A stretch of 64,000 nt of DNA, taken from the NCBI RefSeq assembly GCF_007827465.1, contig NZ_VISL01000001.1, forward strand, positions 1,507,001 to 1,571,000, in the 5' to 3' direction. Positions within the stretch are counted from its first letter, which is position 1, and every line of letters begins with the position of its first letter. This document shows, piece by piece, positions 27,247 through 37,764 of the stretch. The position numbers and the translations under genes are program-made. The notes beneath the pieces are model-generated. The model was given only the letters and a program-made list of their open reading frames with translations. It did no database searches and was not told the DNA's origin. The stretch comes from Dokdonia sp. Hel_I_53. Its GTDB lineage: Bacteria > Bacteroidota > Bacteroidia > Flavobacteriales > Flavobacteriaceae.

Positions 27247-27777
27247 TTAAGCTTCGTTTGCAATTAAATTAATCTCTACAGCTCCAGTTGTTACTAAAAA
27301 GTCTGCAAGTTCTTTTCCATCCTTTCCAGTAGCATCGATTTCCATTAGGAAGTGATCATCTGTAGTTCGTATATCTGGGTTTTCTGCTTTTTTAAATGGC
27401 CATAATTTACTCCTCATATAAAAGGTAATTACCATTAAGTGAGCAGCAAAAAATACTGTAAGTTCAAACATAATTGGCACGAATGCTGGCATGTTCTCTA
27501 TATAGCTAAATGATGGTTTACCACCTATATTTTGAGGCCAATCTTCTATCATGATAAAATTCATCATAGTAATAGCCACAGTAAGACCTACACATCCATA
27601 TAAGAAAGCTGTAATTGCCAATCGTGTTGGAGCTAGCCCCATAGCCTTATCAAGTCCATGAACAGGAAATGGTGTGTAAACTTCGTTTATATGAAGATGT
27701 TTATTCTTCACCTCTTTGACAGCATTCATTAGAATGTCGTCATCTGTATATAATGCATGTATAACTGTAGATGCCAT
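27247..27777 (-). CDS. actD: Alternative complex III subunit ActD (DUF3341)
   Basis: The predicted protein has 176 residues and two membrane helices (around residues 55-75 and 100-120). The beginning, with HALYTDDDILMNAVKEVKNKHLHINEVYTPFPVHGLDKAMGL split over the soluble N-terminus, and PAFVPIMFELTVFFAAHLMV are characteristic of the DUF3341 protein that sits between ActC and ActE. It carries no cofactor-binding motif; it is a structural subunit of the membrane complex. It follows actC by six bases. Confidence 0.92.
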   Translation of the reverse strand: MASTVIHALYTDDDILMNAVKEVKNKHLHINEVYTPFPVHGLDKAMGLAPTRLAITAFLYGCVGLTVAITMMNFIMIEDWPQNIGGKPSFSYIENMPAFVPIMFELTVFFAAHLMVITFYMRSKLWPFKKAENPDIRTTDDHFLMEIDATGKDGKELADFLVTTGAVEINLIANEA

Positions 27778-27783
27778 ACTTAG

Positions 27784-29544
27784 TTATTTAAGGTTGTTAG
27801 CTTGTCCTGCCCAATCGTCACGCTCTGCACGACCTGGGAAAGAACCCGTTAAATTATCTAATAAATTATACTCACGTGAAGTCATTCTACTTACTTGCTC
27901 GTAAGTGTAGATACCCAACTCATTAAGCTTTTCTTCCATCTTTGGACCTATACCATTGATTACTTTTAAATCATCAGCTTTTTGAGATGCCGGATCAAAT
28001 GAACCCAGACGATCGGTAAGTGATTCATTACCATGCGTATCTTCGGTAATAAGAACTTCATCCACAGCAACCTCTTTATGTGTTGCTACGTAAGAGCCAT
28101 CCAAATTCATTTTAACTGGACCACCAGAAGTACGTGGGTCTGCACCAGTACCCACGAGCGACTGTCCAGATTCTCTTAATCGCTTATAACGCTCTCCAGA
28201 TGATTTCATAATCGTCTTTACTTCGGCCTGTGCAATCACTGGGAAAGTACGAGCATACAATAGGAAGAGTACAAAAAAGAATCCTATTGTTCCTATGAAA
28301 ATACCAATATCTACAAATGTAGGCGAGAACATCGTCCATGAAGATGGAAGGTAATCTCTGTGAAGTGAAGTTACAATAATTACAAAACGCTCAAACCACA
28401 TTCCAATATTTACCACAATAGAGATAAAGAAAGAGAACATAATAGATCTTCTCAATTTAGGTATCCACATAAATTGCGGGGAGAATACATTACAGATCAT
28501 CATACTCCAATATGCCCAAGCATAAGGACCAGTTGCTCTATTTAAGAATGCATACTGCTCGTATTCTACACCAGAATACCAAGCCATGAATAACTCTGTA
28601 ATATAAGCAACACCCACTATAGAACCAGTAATCATAATTACAATGTTCATAAGTTCAATGTGCTGTACTGTTATATAAGCTTCCAAATTAGAAACCTTAC
28701 GCATCACAATAAGAAGCGTATTTACCATAGCAAAACCAGAGAAAACCGCACCTGCCACAAAGTATGGAGGGAAGATTGTCGTGTGCCACCCCGGTATAAC
28801 TGATGTTGCGAAGTCAAAAGATACAATCGTGTGTACAGAAAGTACTAGTGGTGTTGCTAAACCTGCAAGAACAAGAGACACCTCTTCAAATCGCTGCCAA
28901 TCTTTAGCTCTACCAGACCATCCAAAAGATAGAAGACTGTAGATTTTTTTCTGAAATGGCTTTACTGCTCTATCACGGATCATTGCAAAATCTGGAAGTA
29001 ACCCTGTCCACCAGAAAACTAATGATACAGATAGATACGTTGATATAGCAAATACATCCCACAGTAAGGGAGAATTAAAGTTTACCCACAGTGAACCAAA
29101 TTGGTTAGGAATAGGCAATACCCAGTATGCTAACCAAGGACGTCCCATATGAATGATCGGAAACAAACCTGCTTGAACTACTGAAAAGATAGTCATTGCC
29201 TCTGCAGATCTGTTAATTGCCATACGCCATTTCTGACGGAATAGTAATAGTACTGCCGATATTAAAGTACCTGCGTGACCGATACCTACCCACCAAACAA
29301 AGTTTGTGATATCCCAAGCCCATCCTACGGTTTTATTTAGACCCCAACTACCTATACCGTTTGTAATGGTATAAATAATACAGCCTATGCCCCATAAAAA
29401 GGCAACAAGTGCAATAGAAAATACTATCCACCAAGATTTGTTAGCCCTCCCTTCAACAGGAGCAACTACGTCGAGTGTCACATCGTGATACGTCTTATCT
29501 CCGGTAACTAGTGGTCTTCTTATAGGTGCTTCGTAATGCGCCAT
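27784..29544 (-). CDS. actC: Alternative complex III subunit ActC (NrfD-like) with C-terminal helix-hairpin-helix-like domain
   Basis: The predicted protein has 586 residues, roughly 100 more than the usual NrfD-type ActC. The first about 450 residues hold ten hydrophobic helices, including the quinol-site blocks GIGHAGTLISAVLLLFRQKWR and HTTIFPPYFVAGA. The C-terminal 65 residues (about 522-586) read KVINGIGPKMEEKLNELGI, a helix-hairpin-helix-type motif of the kind found in ribosomal L21-like and DUF4332-like tails. ActC with ActB forms the quinol oxidation site. The gene lies 35 bases after actB. Confidence 0.92.
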   Translation of the reverse strand: MAHYEAPIRRPLVTGDKTYHDVTLDVVAPVEGRANKSWWIVFSIALVAFLWGIGCIIYTITNGIGSWGLNKTVGWAWDITNFVWWVGIGHAGTLISAVLLLFRQKWRMAINRSAEAMTIFSVVQAGLFPIIHMGRPWLAYWVLPIPNQFGSLWVNFNSPLLWDVFAISTYLSVSLVFWWTGLLPDFAMIRDRAVKPFQKKIYSLLSFGWSGRAKDWQRFEEVSLVLAGLATPLVLSVHTIVSFDFATSVIPGWHTTIFPPYFVAGAVFSGFAMVNTLLIVMRKVSNLEAYITVQHIELMNIVIMITGSIVGVAYITELFMAWYSGVEYEQYAFLNRATGPYAWAYWSMMICNVFSPQFMWIPKLRRSIMFSFFISIVVNIGMWFERFVIIVTSLHRDYLPSSWTMFSPTFVDIGIFIGTIGFFFVLFLLYARTFPVIAQAEVKTIMKSSGERYKRLRESGQSLVGTGADPRTSGGPVKMNLDGSYVATHKEVAVDEVLITEDTHGNESLTDRLGSFDPASQKADDLKVINGIGPKMEEKLNELGIYTYEQVSRMTSREYNLLDNLTGSFPGRAERDDWAGQANNLK

Positions 29545-29579
29545 AATCCTATATAATTAGTTCTTTTGATTAGTTGATT

Positions 29580-32500
29580 TTATACTTCTTCCGTGTTACG
29601 TACTATCGTTTGATAGAATACGTTAGGCTTAGTTCCTACATGCTCAAGAAGGTGATACATTCTATCATCTTCTTTTAATGCAGCTACTTTACTGTCTTTA
29701 TCATTGATATCTCCAAACGCGAGTGCACCATTAGTACAAGCGTTAGAACAAGCCGTAGCAAATTCACCATCTTCAATCTTACGTCCATCACGCTTAGCGT
29801 CAAGAATTGTTTTTTGTGTCATTTGTATACACATAGAACATTTCTCCATTACACCACGAGAACGTACCGTCACATCTGGATTAATAACCATACGACCTAA
29901 GTCGTTGTTCATAAAGTAATCAAATTCGTCATTACCACTATATTGGAACCAGTTAAAACGACGTACTTTATAAGGACAGTTGTTTGCACAATATCTTGTT
30001 CCTACACAACGGTTATAAGCCATTTGATTTTGACCTTGACGACCGTGTGACGTTGCTGCTACTGGACATACAGTCTCACAAGGAGCGTGGTTACAGTGCT
30101 GACACATAATCGGCTGGAAAGCCACCTGTGGATTTGCAGCAGGATCTTCTAATTCTCCAAAACCTCCCAAAGAACCATTATCACCACCTAGACCACTAAA
30201 ATCATTCTTCTTAGTATTATCTAGCTCAAATTCATCCTCAGAAGAATAATATCTATCGATACGCAACCAATGCATATCACGACTACGTCTTACTTCTGAT
30301 TTACCTACTACAGGCACGTTATTTTCTGCGTGACATGCAATCACACATGCACCACAACCGGTACACGCATTGAGGTCTATCGCGAGATTAAAGTGATGCC
30401 CTACAGAGCGATCAAATTCATCCCAAAGATCAACCTCTGGTGAAGTAACCTCATATTCTATATGACCTTTACTTACTTCCGGAACTGGATTCCAGAAATG
30501 CTTATCTTTTGTATTAAATATCTCAAGAGAAGTTTCCCTTACGATATCACCACGCCCCATTAGTGTATTATGTAATTGCACAGAAGCAAACTCGTGCACA
30601 CCTCCTACTTTCTCTATAGAAACTTTTTGCGTGGTTTGGAAATTTTGCATTAACGGGAATGCGTTTACCCCAACCTGCATTTCTTCTTGAATAGATTCTT
30701 TACGACCATAACCTAAGGCTAGACCTACAGAACCTTTAGCTTGCCCTGGCTGTATCATCACGGGTACATTTTCAATAGTAACCCCATTTACAGTTACATT
30801 TGCATAGTGACCATTAAGACCTCCATTTGCATCGTGACGTGCCTCGGTAAAGAACGTACTTCTGTCAAACCACAATCCTAAATCTTTAGCATCTGCCTCA
30901 GACATAGTTAGATAATTATCCCAAGTACAACGAGTTAAAGGGTCTGGCATCTCTTGTAACCAAGGATTATTTGCCTGAGTACCATCACCCATTGAAACTT
31001 TTGTATATAAAGTCAATTCAAAATTACCATCTCCTTCTTGTAGTACTGAAGAAGAAAGACCTGCATCTGAAGTTATAGAAGCATCTGAAGTAGATCCCGC
31101 TTTCGCGAAAGCGCTAGTCATCACAACCCCCGCTTGCACAGATTTATTAAATTCTACTCCTGCAGTAGTCATTGTCTCCTTTAGGTACTGATAATATGTT
31201 TTATCCTGCCCCATCCAAGTCAATAGGCTCTGCTGAAATTGACGTGTATTAAATATTTCTTTAATGGTAGGTTGCTGTAAACTAACCTCCCCCATTTTAA
31301 TTTGAATATCCCCCCATGATTCTAGATAATGAGGCACAGGTGCAATATGTGTTGAAAGTGCAGCGGTTTCATCTGCACGTAAAGAACAAGAAACAGATAC
31401 ATCTACTTTCTTAAGACCCTCTACAAAATCTACAGCATTAGGAAGTGAGTAAGCCGGGTTAACACCTGCCATAATCAAAGTTCCCACCTGACCTGTGTTC
31501 ATTTCCTTAACCAACTGCATTACTTCACGAGCATCTGCAGAACGAGTTAATATTGGATTTGCGGTGTCTACAGCTTCTTTACCTTCATTAAAGTCGAGTG
31601 CCATTTTTTGTGTAGCTACATCTTGTACACCTGTCACAAGAACTCCTTTTGCTCCAGCAGCTTGCAGAGCTTTACGAGCCTGCATTACTTTCTGCTGTAC
31701 ATTTTCTGGTAATCCAGAAGCAGAACCTCCAGTAAGCGCTTTAACAATTGCTTTTTGTTGAGAAGGTGTAACCGGAATTCTTACATCAGCATTTGCACCT
31801 GTAAGAGACATATTTGCCTCAAATTGGTAATGTTTAGACATCTTACCGTTTTCTGGAATACGTCCTTTTGAATATCCAGCATCTGCGCTGCCACCATTCC
31901 AATCACCTAAGAAATCAGCTCCAACAGAAACAATCACTTCTGCTTTTCCAAAGTCATAGTCCGGTAAGGCACGGAAACCATATTTTAATTCATAAGCATC
32001 TAATGCAAACTGCTCCCCAGCTGCATCGTATGCAACATGAGAAACATTAGGAAACATAGTCTTGAACTCTTCAATCAATTTTTCTGTAGATGGACTTGCA
32101 AAAGTTTGGGTTAACAAAACCGCCCTCTTACCACCTTGTAATGAGGCAATAACACCTTTGTCAATAGCATCCCAAGACACTTCTTCACCCCCTGCAGTAG
32201 GGTACTGAGCTCTTTTAGTGTCATACATACCAAGAACAGATGCATGCACACGAGCATTTGCACCGTAACCAGCTTTTGCAAGATCATTATTTTCAATCTT
32301 AATAGGACGACCTTCTCTAGTTTTCACAAGAACACTAGCATAGTCAAAACCATCTGCAATAGTCGTTGCATAATAATCTGCAACACCAGGAATGATTTGT
32401 TCTGGCTGAACCACGTAAGGCACAGACTTCACAACAGGGCCCTCACAAGCAGCAAGTGAAACCGCCGCTGTAGAAAATCCTACATATTTTAGAAAGTCAC

Positions 32501-32654
32501 GACGTGTAGTTTCTGTACTCTCAAGCGTTTCTTTATCGCCCAAAAATTCATCTGTCGGAATTTCTTGTACAAACTCATTCTGTCTTAGCGCCTCTACAGA
32601 TGCATCTCCGTGGAGCTCATCGACACTTTTCCAGTATTTCTTGTTTGATGACAT
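29580..32654 (-). CDS. actB: Alternative complex III subunit ActB (molybdopterin-like plus iron-sulfur protein)
   Basis: The predicted protein has 1024 residues. A twin-arginine motif (RRDFLKYVGFS) followed by AAC suggests Tat export and lipid attachment. The large middle part resembles the molybdopterin oxidoreductase fold, which in this complex carries no cofactor. The C-terminal part is a four-cluster ferredoxin domain: CTGCGACVIAC, CQHCNHAPCETVC, CVGTRYCANNC and the CSMC...CSNAC group. It receives electrons from quinol via ActC and passes them to ActA hemes. An intact palindromic repeat (31099-31112) lies in frame and encodes AFAKA. Confidence 0.94.
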   Translation of the reverse strand: MSSNKKYWKSVDELHGDASVEALRQNEFVQEIPTDEFLGDKETLESTETTRRDFLKYVGFSTAAVSLAACEGPVVKSVPYVVQPEQIIPGVADYYATTIADGFDYASVLVKTREGRPIKIENNDLAKAGYGANARVHASVLGMYDTKRAQYPTAGGEEVSWDAIDKGVIASLQGGKRAVLLTQTFASPSTEKLIEEFKTMFPNVSHVAYDAAGEQFALDAYELKYGFRALPDYDFGKAEVIVSVGADFLGDWNGGSADAGYSKGRIPENGKMSKHYQFEANMSLTGANADVRIPVTPSQQKAIVKALTGGSASGLPENVQQKVMQARKALQAAGAKGVLVTGVQDVATQKMALDFNEGKEAVDTANPILTRSADAREVMQLVKEMNTGQVGTLIMAGVNPAYSLPNAVDFVEGLKKVDVSVSCSLRADETAALSTHIAPVPHYLESWGDIQIKMGEVSLQQPTIKEIFNTRQFQQSLLTWMGQDKTYYQYLKETMTTAGVEFNKSVQAGVVMTSAFAKAGSTSDASITSDAGLSSSVLQEGDGNFELTLYTKVSMGDGTQANNPWLQEMPDPLTRCTWDNYLTMSEADAKDLGLWFDRSTFFTEARHDANGGLNGHYANVTVNGVTIENVPVMIQPGQAKGSVGLALGYGRKESIQEEMQVGVNAFPLMQNFQTTQKVSIEKVGGVHEFASVQLHNTLMGRGDIVRETSLEIFNTKDKHFWNPVPEVSKGHIEYEVTSPEVDLWDEFDRSVGHHFNLAIDLNACTGCGACVIACHAENNVPVVGKSEVRRSRDMHWLRIDRYYSSEDEFELDNTKKNDFSGLGGDNGSLGGFGELEDPAANPQVAFQPIMCQHCNHAPCETVCPVAATSHGRQGQNQMAYNRCVGTRYCANNCPYKVRRFNWFQYSGNDEFDYFMNNDLGRMVINPDVTVRSRGVMEKCSMCIQMTQKTILDAKRDGRKIEDGEFATACSNACTNGALAFGDINDKDSKVAALKEDDRMYHLLEHVGTKPNVFYQTIVRNTEEV
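31099..31112. repeat. Palindromic repeat inside actB
   Basis: An intact GCTTTCGCGAAAGC core in coding sequence, giving AFAKA in a low-complexity Ser/Ala linker between the two halves of ActB. Confidence 0.75.
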
Positions 32655-32745
32655 ATAATTGATTGTTATAAATTGTGATTCTTTAGGAATCGATACTTAT
32701 TATACTTTTAACCTGCTTACGCTACAGATCTATAAAAAATTAAAC

Positions 32746-34029
32746 CTAGTAATGACACTTACCACATTCCAGTCCACCCATTTGAGCAGCTGTCACCTTT
32801 TCAACACCATACTTTTGAGCTAATTGCTCATGAATCTCTTCATAGTATGCATTACCCTCGATTTTTACGTTTGTTTCACGGTGACAGTTAATACACCACC
32901 CCATTGTAAGAGGTGCATATTGGTACATGACTTCCATTTCTTGAACAGGACCATGACATTTTTGACATTCGATCCCCGCTACACTAACGTGCTGTGAGTG
33001 ATTAAAATAAGCAAAGTCTGGTAAATTGTGTATACGCACCCACTCTACAGCTTGAGTTTCCCCCGTATAAGACTGTGTCGCCTGATCCCAACCTACAGCT
33101 TTGTAAAGCTTTTGTATTTCTTTATCATAAAAAGCCTTAGAGTAATCTTCATTTACACTAGTATAATCACCGTCTCCAGCTACTTCTGAAATAGACTTGT
33201 GACAATTCATACAAATATTAAGAGACGGAATCCCCGAATGCTTAGACACCCTAGCAGATGAGTGACAATACTTACACTCAATTGCATTTTCACCAGCATG
33301 TATTCTATGCGAGTAATGTATTGGCTGTACTGGCATATACCCTTGATCTACACCTACCTGAGACATCCAACCGTAAGCAAAATAAGCACTCCCTAGCAAT
33401 AAGAATATTACAGAGACCAATACGAGAAATTGATTCTCTATAAAAGCTTTCCATATAGGCGTCCCATTTTCTTTGGCAGGAACCTCAATCCCTTGCTTTT
33501 GTGCGAATTTATTAAGCGTATTATTCACTAAGAACAACACCGCCACTAACAATAAAAGCACAAATGCTAAAATTGCAAGAATAACCGTATTAGAAGCCCC
33601 TCCAGTTGCAGCGCCCTCAGCAACACCAGCAACTGCGACAGGAGGTGCAGGTTGAGGCGTATCAGTATACGCAAGAATATTATCTATATCTGCATTTGAT
33701 AATGCAGGGAAAGAATTCATTACTTTATTTCCGTTTGCTTCGTAAATACTCACAGCAAGTGCATCTCCAGATTTAATAAGCCCTTGGCTATTCTTGATCC
33801 ATTTGTATAAAAACTCACGGTCGTATTTTTCAGAAACCCCATTAAGCTTAGGCCCTGTCATGTCCTTATACAACTTATGACAAGCAGCACAATTTGCATT
33901 AAATAGTGTTTTACCCACTGTAGCATCTGCTGCATCTTGAGCAAATAATGACGAAGATATCGAGATAAGAGCCACCACAGTAAGCGTAATGAGTCTAGAG
34001 AATGAATGTTGGCGTTTAACCTGTATCAT
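32746..34029 (-). CDS. actA: Alternative complex III subunit ActA (multiheme cytochrome c)
   Basis: The predicted protein has 427 residues. It has a signal peptide, an N-terminal monoheme cytochrome c domain (CAACH, about residue 46), an Ala/Pro linker, two membrane helices (about 150-170 and 195-215) and a C-terminal pentaheme part with CKYCH, CMNCH, CQKCH, CINCH and CGKCH. That makes six CxxCH sites, consistent with the fused version found in Bacteroidota. ActA anchors the complex and delivers electrons to the terminal acceptor. It is the first gene of the operon, with 91 bases before actB. Confidence 0.93.
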   Translation of the reverse strand: MIQVKRQHSFSRLITLTVVALISISSSLFAQDAADATVGKTLFNANCAACHKLYKDMTGPKLNGVSEKYDREFLYKWIKNSQGLIKSGDALAVSIYEANGNKVMNSFPALSNADIDNILAYTDTPQPAPPVAVAGVAEGAATGGASNTVILAILAFVLLLLVAVLFLVNNTLNKFAQKQGIEVPAKENGTPIWKAFIENQFLVLVSVIFLLLGSAYFAYGWMSQVGVDQGYMPVQPIHYSHRIHAGENAIECKYCHSSARVSKHSGIPSLNICMNCHKSISEVAGDGDYTSVNEDYSKAFYDKEIQKLYKAVGWDQATQSYTGETQAVEWVRIHNLPDFAYFNHSQHVSVAGIECQKCHGPVQEMEVMYQYAPLTMGWCINCHRETNVKIEGNAYYEEIHEQLAQKYGVEKVTAAQMGGLECGKCHY

Positions 34030-34119
34030 AATTGGTATTGAATTAGCTTCAAAAAGATGGCACGGTTTTTACATCTAGTTATGTTAATAGGCTGTTAAAC
34101 CCGCGCACAAAATTGTATG

Positions 34120-34127
34120 CAAAAATA
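34120..34127 (-). promoter_or_regulatory. Possible -7 box of the act-cox operon
   Basis: The minus strand reads TATTTTTG, a match to the Bacteroidota TAnnTTTG box, about 90 bases before the actA ATG. No good TTG box was found at the normal distance, so support is limited. Confidence 0.35.
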
Positions 34128-34224
34128 ATACTTACGCCCCATTTTATTTAGGACTACAAAGTTCATATTATTAATTTATAACAGTTCTAAATAATAAAAT
34201 GAATTTCTTTAAGTTTTTATCTTT

Positions 34225-34232
34225 TACCTTTG
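34225..34232 (+). promoter_or_regulatory. Possible -7 box of the SPOR-domain gene
   Basis: TACCTTTG matches the TAnnTTTG consensus and ends 17 bases before the ATG at 34250. The upstream TTG element is not evident. Confidence 0.4.
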
Positions 34233-34249
34233 TTTAAAACCCACTCATA

Positions 34250-34639
34250 ATGAATAGATTTCAGTTCAAAAATATCATTTTTACCCTAGTTTTAAGCTGT
34301 ATGTTTTCAACATTTTTGAAAGCACAAACAGGACAAGCAACCATTAACCAGGATGCTAGAATCACTCAATTAGTTGATTTACACAGCAAAATGATCTTAG
34401 CAGACAAGCTGAGTGATCGCTATAAAATTCAATTATTTTCTGGAGATGCTACCACTGCTAGTTCGACTTTAAAAAAATATAGAAATCGTGTAGGAACATG
34501 GTCTTCGTCTATAAAGCATGAAACTCCTAACTATAAGGTATGGGTAGGGAACTTCAGAAATAAACTTGAAGCCGAGCGCGCTTTAATTGATATAAGAAAA
34601 ACATTTCCTATCGCTTTTATATTTAAACCAGCTCGTTAA
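34250..34639 (+). CDS. Secreted SPOR-domain protein
   Basis: The predicted protein has 129 residues with a signal peptide ending near LKAQ. The C-terminal part contains RYKIQLFSGD and YKVWVGNFRNKLEAERALIDIRKTFPIAFI, the repeated beta-alpha-beta pattern of the SPOR peptidoglycan-binding domain, which recognises glycan strands lacking peptides, usually at division sites. In this short form almost the entire mature protein is the domain. It has its own promoter-like box and a strong terminator and is transcribed away from the act operon. The specific cell-wall role is unknown. Confidence 0.8.
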   Translation: MNRFQFKNIIFTLVLSCMFSTFLKAQTGQATINQDARITQLVDLHSKMILADKLSDRYKIQLFSGDATTASSTLKKYRNRVGTWSSSIKHETPNYKVWVGNFRNKLEAERALIDIRKTFPIAFIFKPAR

Positions 34640-34660
34640 AACACATGGTAATTAAAATAG

Positions 34661-34698
34661 AAAAAACGCTTTGAAATGATTCTCAAAGCGTTTTTTTT
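34661..34698 (+). terminator. Terminator of the SPOR-domain gene
   Basis: The stem AAACGCTTTGA / TCAAAGCGTTT is followed by a run of eight T on the plus strand, 22 bases past the stop. Confidence 0.85.
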
Positions 34699-34861
34699 AT
34701 GCTAAAACTATAGGCCAGAACTATCTCAATAACTACTAAGAATACAACTCAAAACACCCAATGTACGTATTAATTCTGCAGCTTATTTACAAAGTAAAGA
34801 CAGCAAGTAAATGAATGTAATAAGTCACTCTAGCTTGCGCAACCTATTGGTCGCTATCAAT

Positions 34862-34893
34862 AAAAAAACCACTTAACAAATTGCTAAGTGGTT
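34862..34893 (-). terminator. Terminator of infB
   Basis: The arms AACCACTTA (34868-34876) and TAAGTGGTT (34885-34893) are followed on the minus strand by seven T. The hairpin starts 24 bases beyond the infB stop; a half copy of the palindromic repeat lies between them (about 34897-34911). Confidence 0.8.
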
Positions 34894-34916
34894 CAATTTT
34901 TCGCGAAAGCGAATTC

Positions 34917-37712
34917 TTATTTAGACTTCAACTTCTTCTTTACAGCTACTTCTTGGAATGCTTCTATCACATCATCAATTTTGATGTCATTATAGTTTTT
35001 AATTTGCATACCACAATCGTATCCTTTTGAAACTTCTTTCACATCATCTTTAAAACGCTTAAGTGTTGCTAACACGCCTGTGTATACTACTACACCATCA
35101 CGAATAAGTCTAATATTGGAGCTTCTAAAGATCTTGCCTGTAGTTACCATACAACCTGCAATGGTCCCCACTTTAGAAATTTTGAATGTCTCACGAATCT
35201 CTGCGGTTCCAGTGATTTCTTCTTTCATCTCTGGAGATAGCATACCCTCCATGGCATCCTTAAGATCATTAATCGCATCGTATATGATTGAATACATACG
35301 GATATCGATTTCTTCTTTGTCTGCAACCATTCTGGCGTTACCAGCTGGTCTTACATTAAATCCTATTATAATTGCATCTGACGCAGAAGCTAGTAGCACA
35401 TCACTTTCTGTAATAGCTCCTACTCCTTTGTGTATAATATTTACAGCAATCTCTTCTGTAGATAATTTTTGGAAACTATCTGTAAGCGCTTCAACAGATC
35501 CATCAACATCTCCTTTAAGAATAATGTTAAGCTCTTTGAAATCACCAAGGGCAATACGACGACCTATCTCATCAAGTGTGATATGACGTTGAGTACGTAC
35601 ACTTTGCTCACGTTGTAATTGTGAACGCTTAGTTGCAATATCTTTTGCTTCACGCTCATCAGTCATGACAATAAATTTATCACCTGCCTGAGGGGCGCTA
35701 TCAAGACCTAAAACTGAAACTGGTGTAGAGGGTCCTGCTTTTTTAATGCTTTTTCCTCGCTCATCATGCATTGCTTTGATCTTACCAGAAGTTGTTCCAG
35801 CTAATACATAATCTCCTACCTGCAACGTTCCACTTTGAACAAGAATAGTAGAAACATATCCACGACCTTTGTCTAAGAAAGCCTCTACAACAGTACCATT
35901 TGCATTTCTTTCTGGATTTGCCTTAAGCTCTAAAAGTTCAGCTTCGAGAAGTACTTTTTCTAAAAGCTCCTTCACACCTGTACCTTGCTTGGCAGAAATT
36001 TCTTGAGATTGAATTTTACCACCCCAATCTTCTACAAGAAGATTCATTTGAGCAAGTCCTTCTTTAATTTTCTCAGGATTTGCTGTTGGCAAGTCAATTT
36101 TATTTATTGCAAAGACAATAGGGACTCCTGCAGCTTGTGCGTGAGAAATTGCCTCCTTCGTTTGTGGCATGATATCATCATCTGCGGCAACCACAATCAC
36201 AGCAATATCTGTGACCTGTGCACCACGAGCACGCATTGCCGTAAAGGCTTCGTGACCTGGTGTATCAAGGAATGCTATTTTTTGTCCATTTTCTAATTGT
36301 ACACCATAGGCTCCGATGTGCTGAGTAATCCCACCACTTTCTCCTGCAATAACATTTTCCTCACGGATATGATCTAGTAATGATGTTTTACCATGATCTA
36401 CGTGACCCATTACCGTAACAATAGGAGCTCTTTCTACTAAATCTTCTGGAGCATCTACTACCTCTTCAATAGAATCTTCTAGATCTGCCGTGACGAACTC
36501 TACTGTATAGCCAAATTCGTCTGCTACAATAGATAATGTCTCTGCATCTAAACGCTGATTCATAGTCACCATCATCCCAAGAGACATACAAGCAGAAATG
36601 ATTTGAGTCACTCCTACATCCATCATCGTAGCAACCTCACTTACTGTTACAAATTCTGTAACTTTAAGTACTTTACTTTCTGCGTCTTGCTGAGCCTGAT
36701 CATCTTCTGTCTTTTGACGGTGTTGGTCTCTCTTATCACGACGGTATTTTGCTCCTTTACCTTTACTAGATTTCCCTTGAAGTTTTTCAAGAGTTTCTCT
36801 AATTTGCTTTTGCACCTCTTCTTCAGTAGGTTCTGCTTTAACTACACGACCTCTACCTTTGCCCGCATTACCACGTTGGTTATTACCCTTACCACGATTA
36901 TTACCGCCTGTAGGTTTTGACCCAGCTGTACCAGGTTTTGTAATACGACGACGACGTTTTTTCTTGTCGTCTGAAGAACTTTTCTTTTCTGGCTTCTTAA
37001 ATTTAGAAAGGTCTATTTTTTGACCTGTGAAGTTAGGTCCGTTGAGTTTTTTATAGTCAGTTTTAAGAACTTCATCTCCAAGCCCCACTTCCTTCTCTTC
37101 CACTTTTGGTGCCTCTTCTGTTTTCTGCTCTTTTTCCTTAGCAGGAACTTCAGTCTTTTTAGAAGGTTTTTCTTTTGCCACCTCTTCCTTAGCTACTTCA
37201 GGTTTTGAAGATTCTACTTTAGGAGTTTCTTTTTTATGAGAAGACTCCTTAGGGCTTACCGCAGCTACAGCATGATCCTCAACTTTAGAAGCCTCTTCAG
37301 GTTTCTTTTCTAAGGACTTTTCTTTTGTAACCTCTTTAGGCGTTTCAACTTTACCGGTGGGTTTGTTGAGATCTATTTTACCTACTTTCTTAGGCCCGTT
37401 AAGCTGTGCTTTTGCTTTAACAACCTCTTGCTTTTTAGGCACTTCAGCTTTCTCCTCTACTTCCTCTTCACGAGCGGCACGTAGTGCTTCTTTCTCTTTT
37501 TGCTTTTCTACAGCAACTTCCTTAGAAGCTACTTTTTTATTGGCATCTGTCTGAAATTCACCCGAAAGCACCTCATAAATATCATTTGATATTTTTGTAG
37601 TCGGACGCGCCTCTATCTCAATACCTTTAGAGTCCAAAAACTCCACGGCACGATCTAAAGAAATATTCAGTTCTCTTAATACCTTGTTTAATCGCATTGT
37701 TGCTGCTGCCAT
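34917..37712 (-). CDS. infB: Translation initiation factor IF-2
   Basis: The predicted protein has 931 residues. The long N-terminal region (about 1-420) is a Lys/Glu/Pro-rich linker with a small N-terminal fold ([21 protein letters not shown]). The GTPase domain starts near residue 430 with GHVDHGKTS (G1), followed by DTPGHEAF (G3) and NKID (G4). Domains II to IV follow to the end. IF-2 brings initiator tRNA to the 30S subunit and promotes subunit joining. It ends the rimP-nusA-infB operon, 52 bases after nusA. Confidence 0.97.
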   Translation of the reverse strand: MAAATMRLNKVLRELNISLDRAVEFLDSKGIEIEARPTTKISNDIYEVLSGEFQTDANKKVASKEVAVEKQKEKEALRAAREEEVEEKAEVPKKQEVVKAKAQLNGPKKVGKIDLNKPTGKVETPKEVTKEKSLEKKPEEASKVEDHAVAAVSPKESSHKKETPKVESSKPEVAKEEVAKEKPSKKTEVPAKEKEQKTEEAPKVEEKEVGLGDEVLKTDYKKLNGPNFTGQKIDLSKFKKPEKKSSSDDKKKRRRRITKPGTAGSKPTGGNNRGKGNNQRGNAGKGRGRVVKAEPTEEEVQKQIRETLEKLQGKSSKGKGAKYRRDKRDQHRQKTEDDQAQQDAESKVLKVTEFVTVSEVATMMDVGVTQIISACMSLGMMVTMNQRLDAETLSIVADEFGYTVEFVTADLEDSIEEVVDAPEDLVERAPIVTVMGHVDHGKTSLLDHIREENVIAGESGGITQHIGAYGVQLENGQKIAFLDTPGHEAFTAMRARGAQVTDIAVIVVAADDDIMPQTKEAISHAQAAGVPIVFAINKIDLPTANPEKIKEGLAQMNLLVEDWGGKIQSQEISAKQGTGVKELLEKVLLEAELLELKANPERNANGTVVEAFLDKGRGYVSTILVQSGTLQVGDYVLAGTTSGKIKAMHDERGKSIKKAGPSTPVSVLGLDSAPQAGDKFIVMTDEREAKDIATKRSQLQREQSVRTQRHITLDEIGRRIALGDFKELNIILKGDVDGSVEALTDSFQKLSTEEIAVNIIHKGVGAITESDVLLASASDAIIIGFNVRPAGNARMVADKEEIDIRMYSIIYDAINDLKDAMEGMLSPEMKEEITGTAEIRETFKISKVGTIAGCMVTTGKIFRSSNIRLIRDGVVVYTGVLATLKRFKDDVKEVSKGYDCGMQIKNYNDIKIDDVIEAFQEVAVKKKLKSK

Positions 37713-37764
37713 AAACTGCTTTACTAATTATATTCTTAACCTACTTTTAAATATTGTAGGTGTT

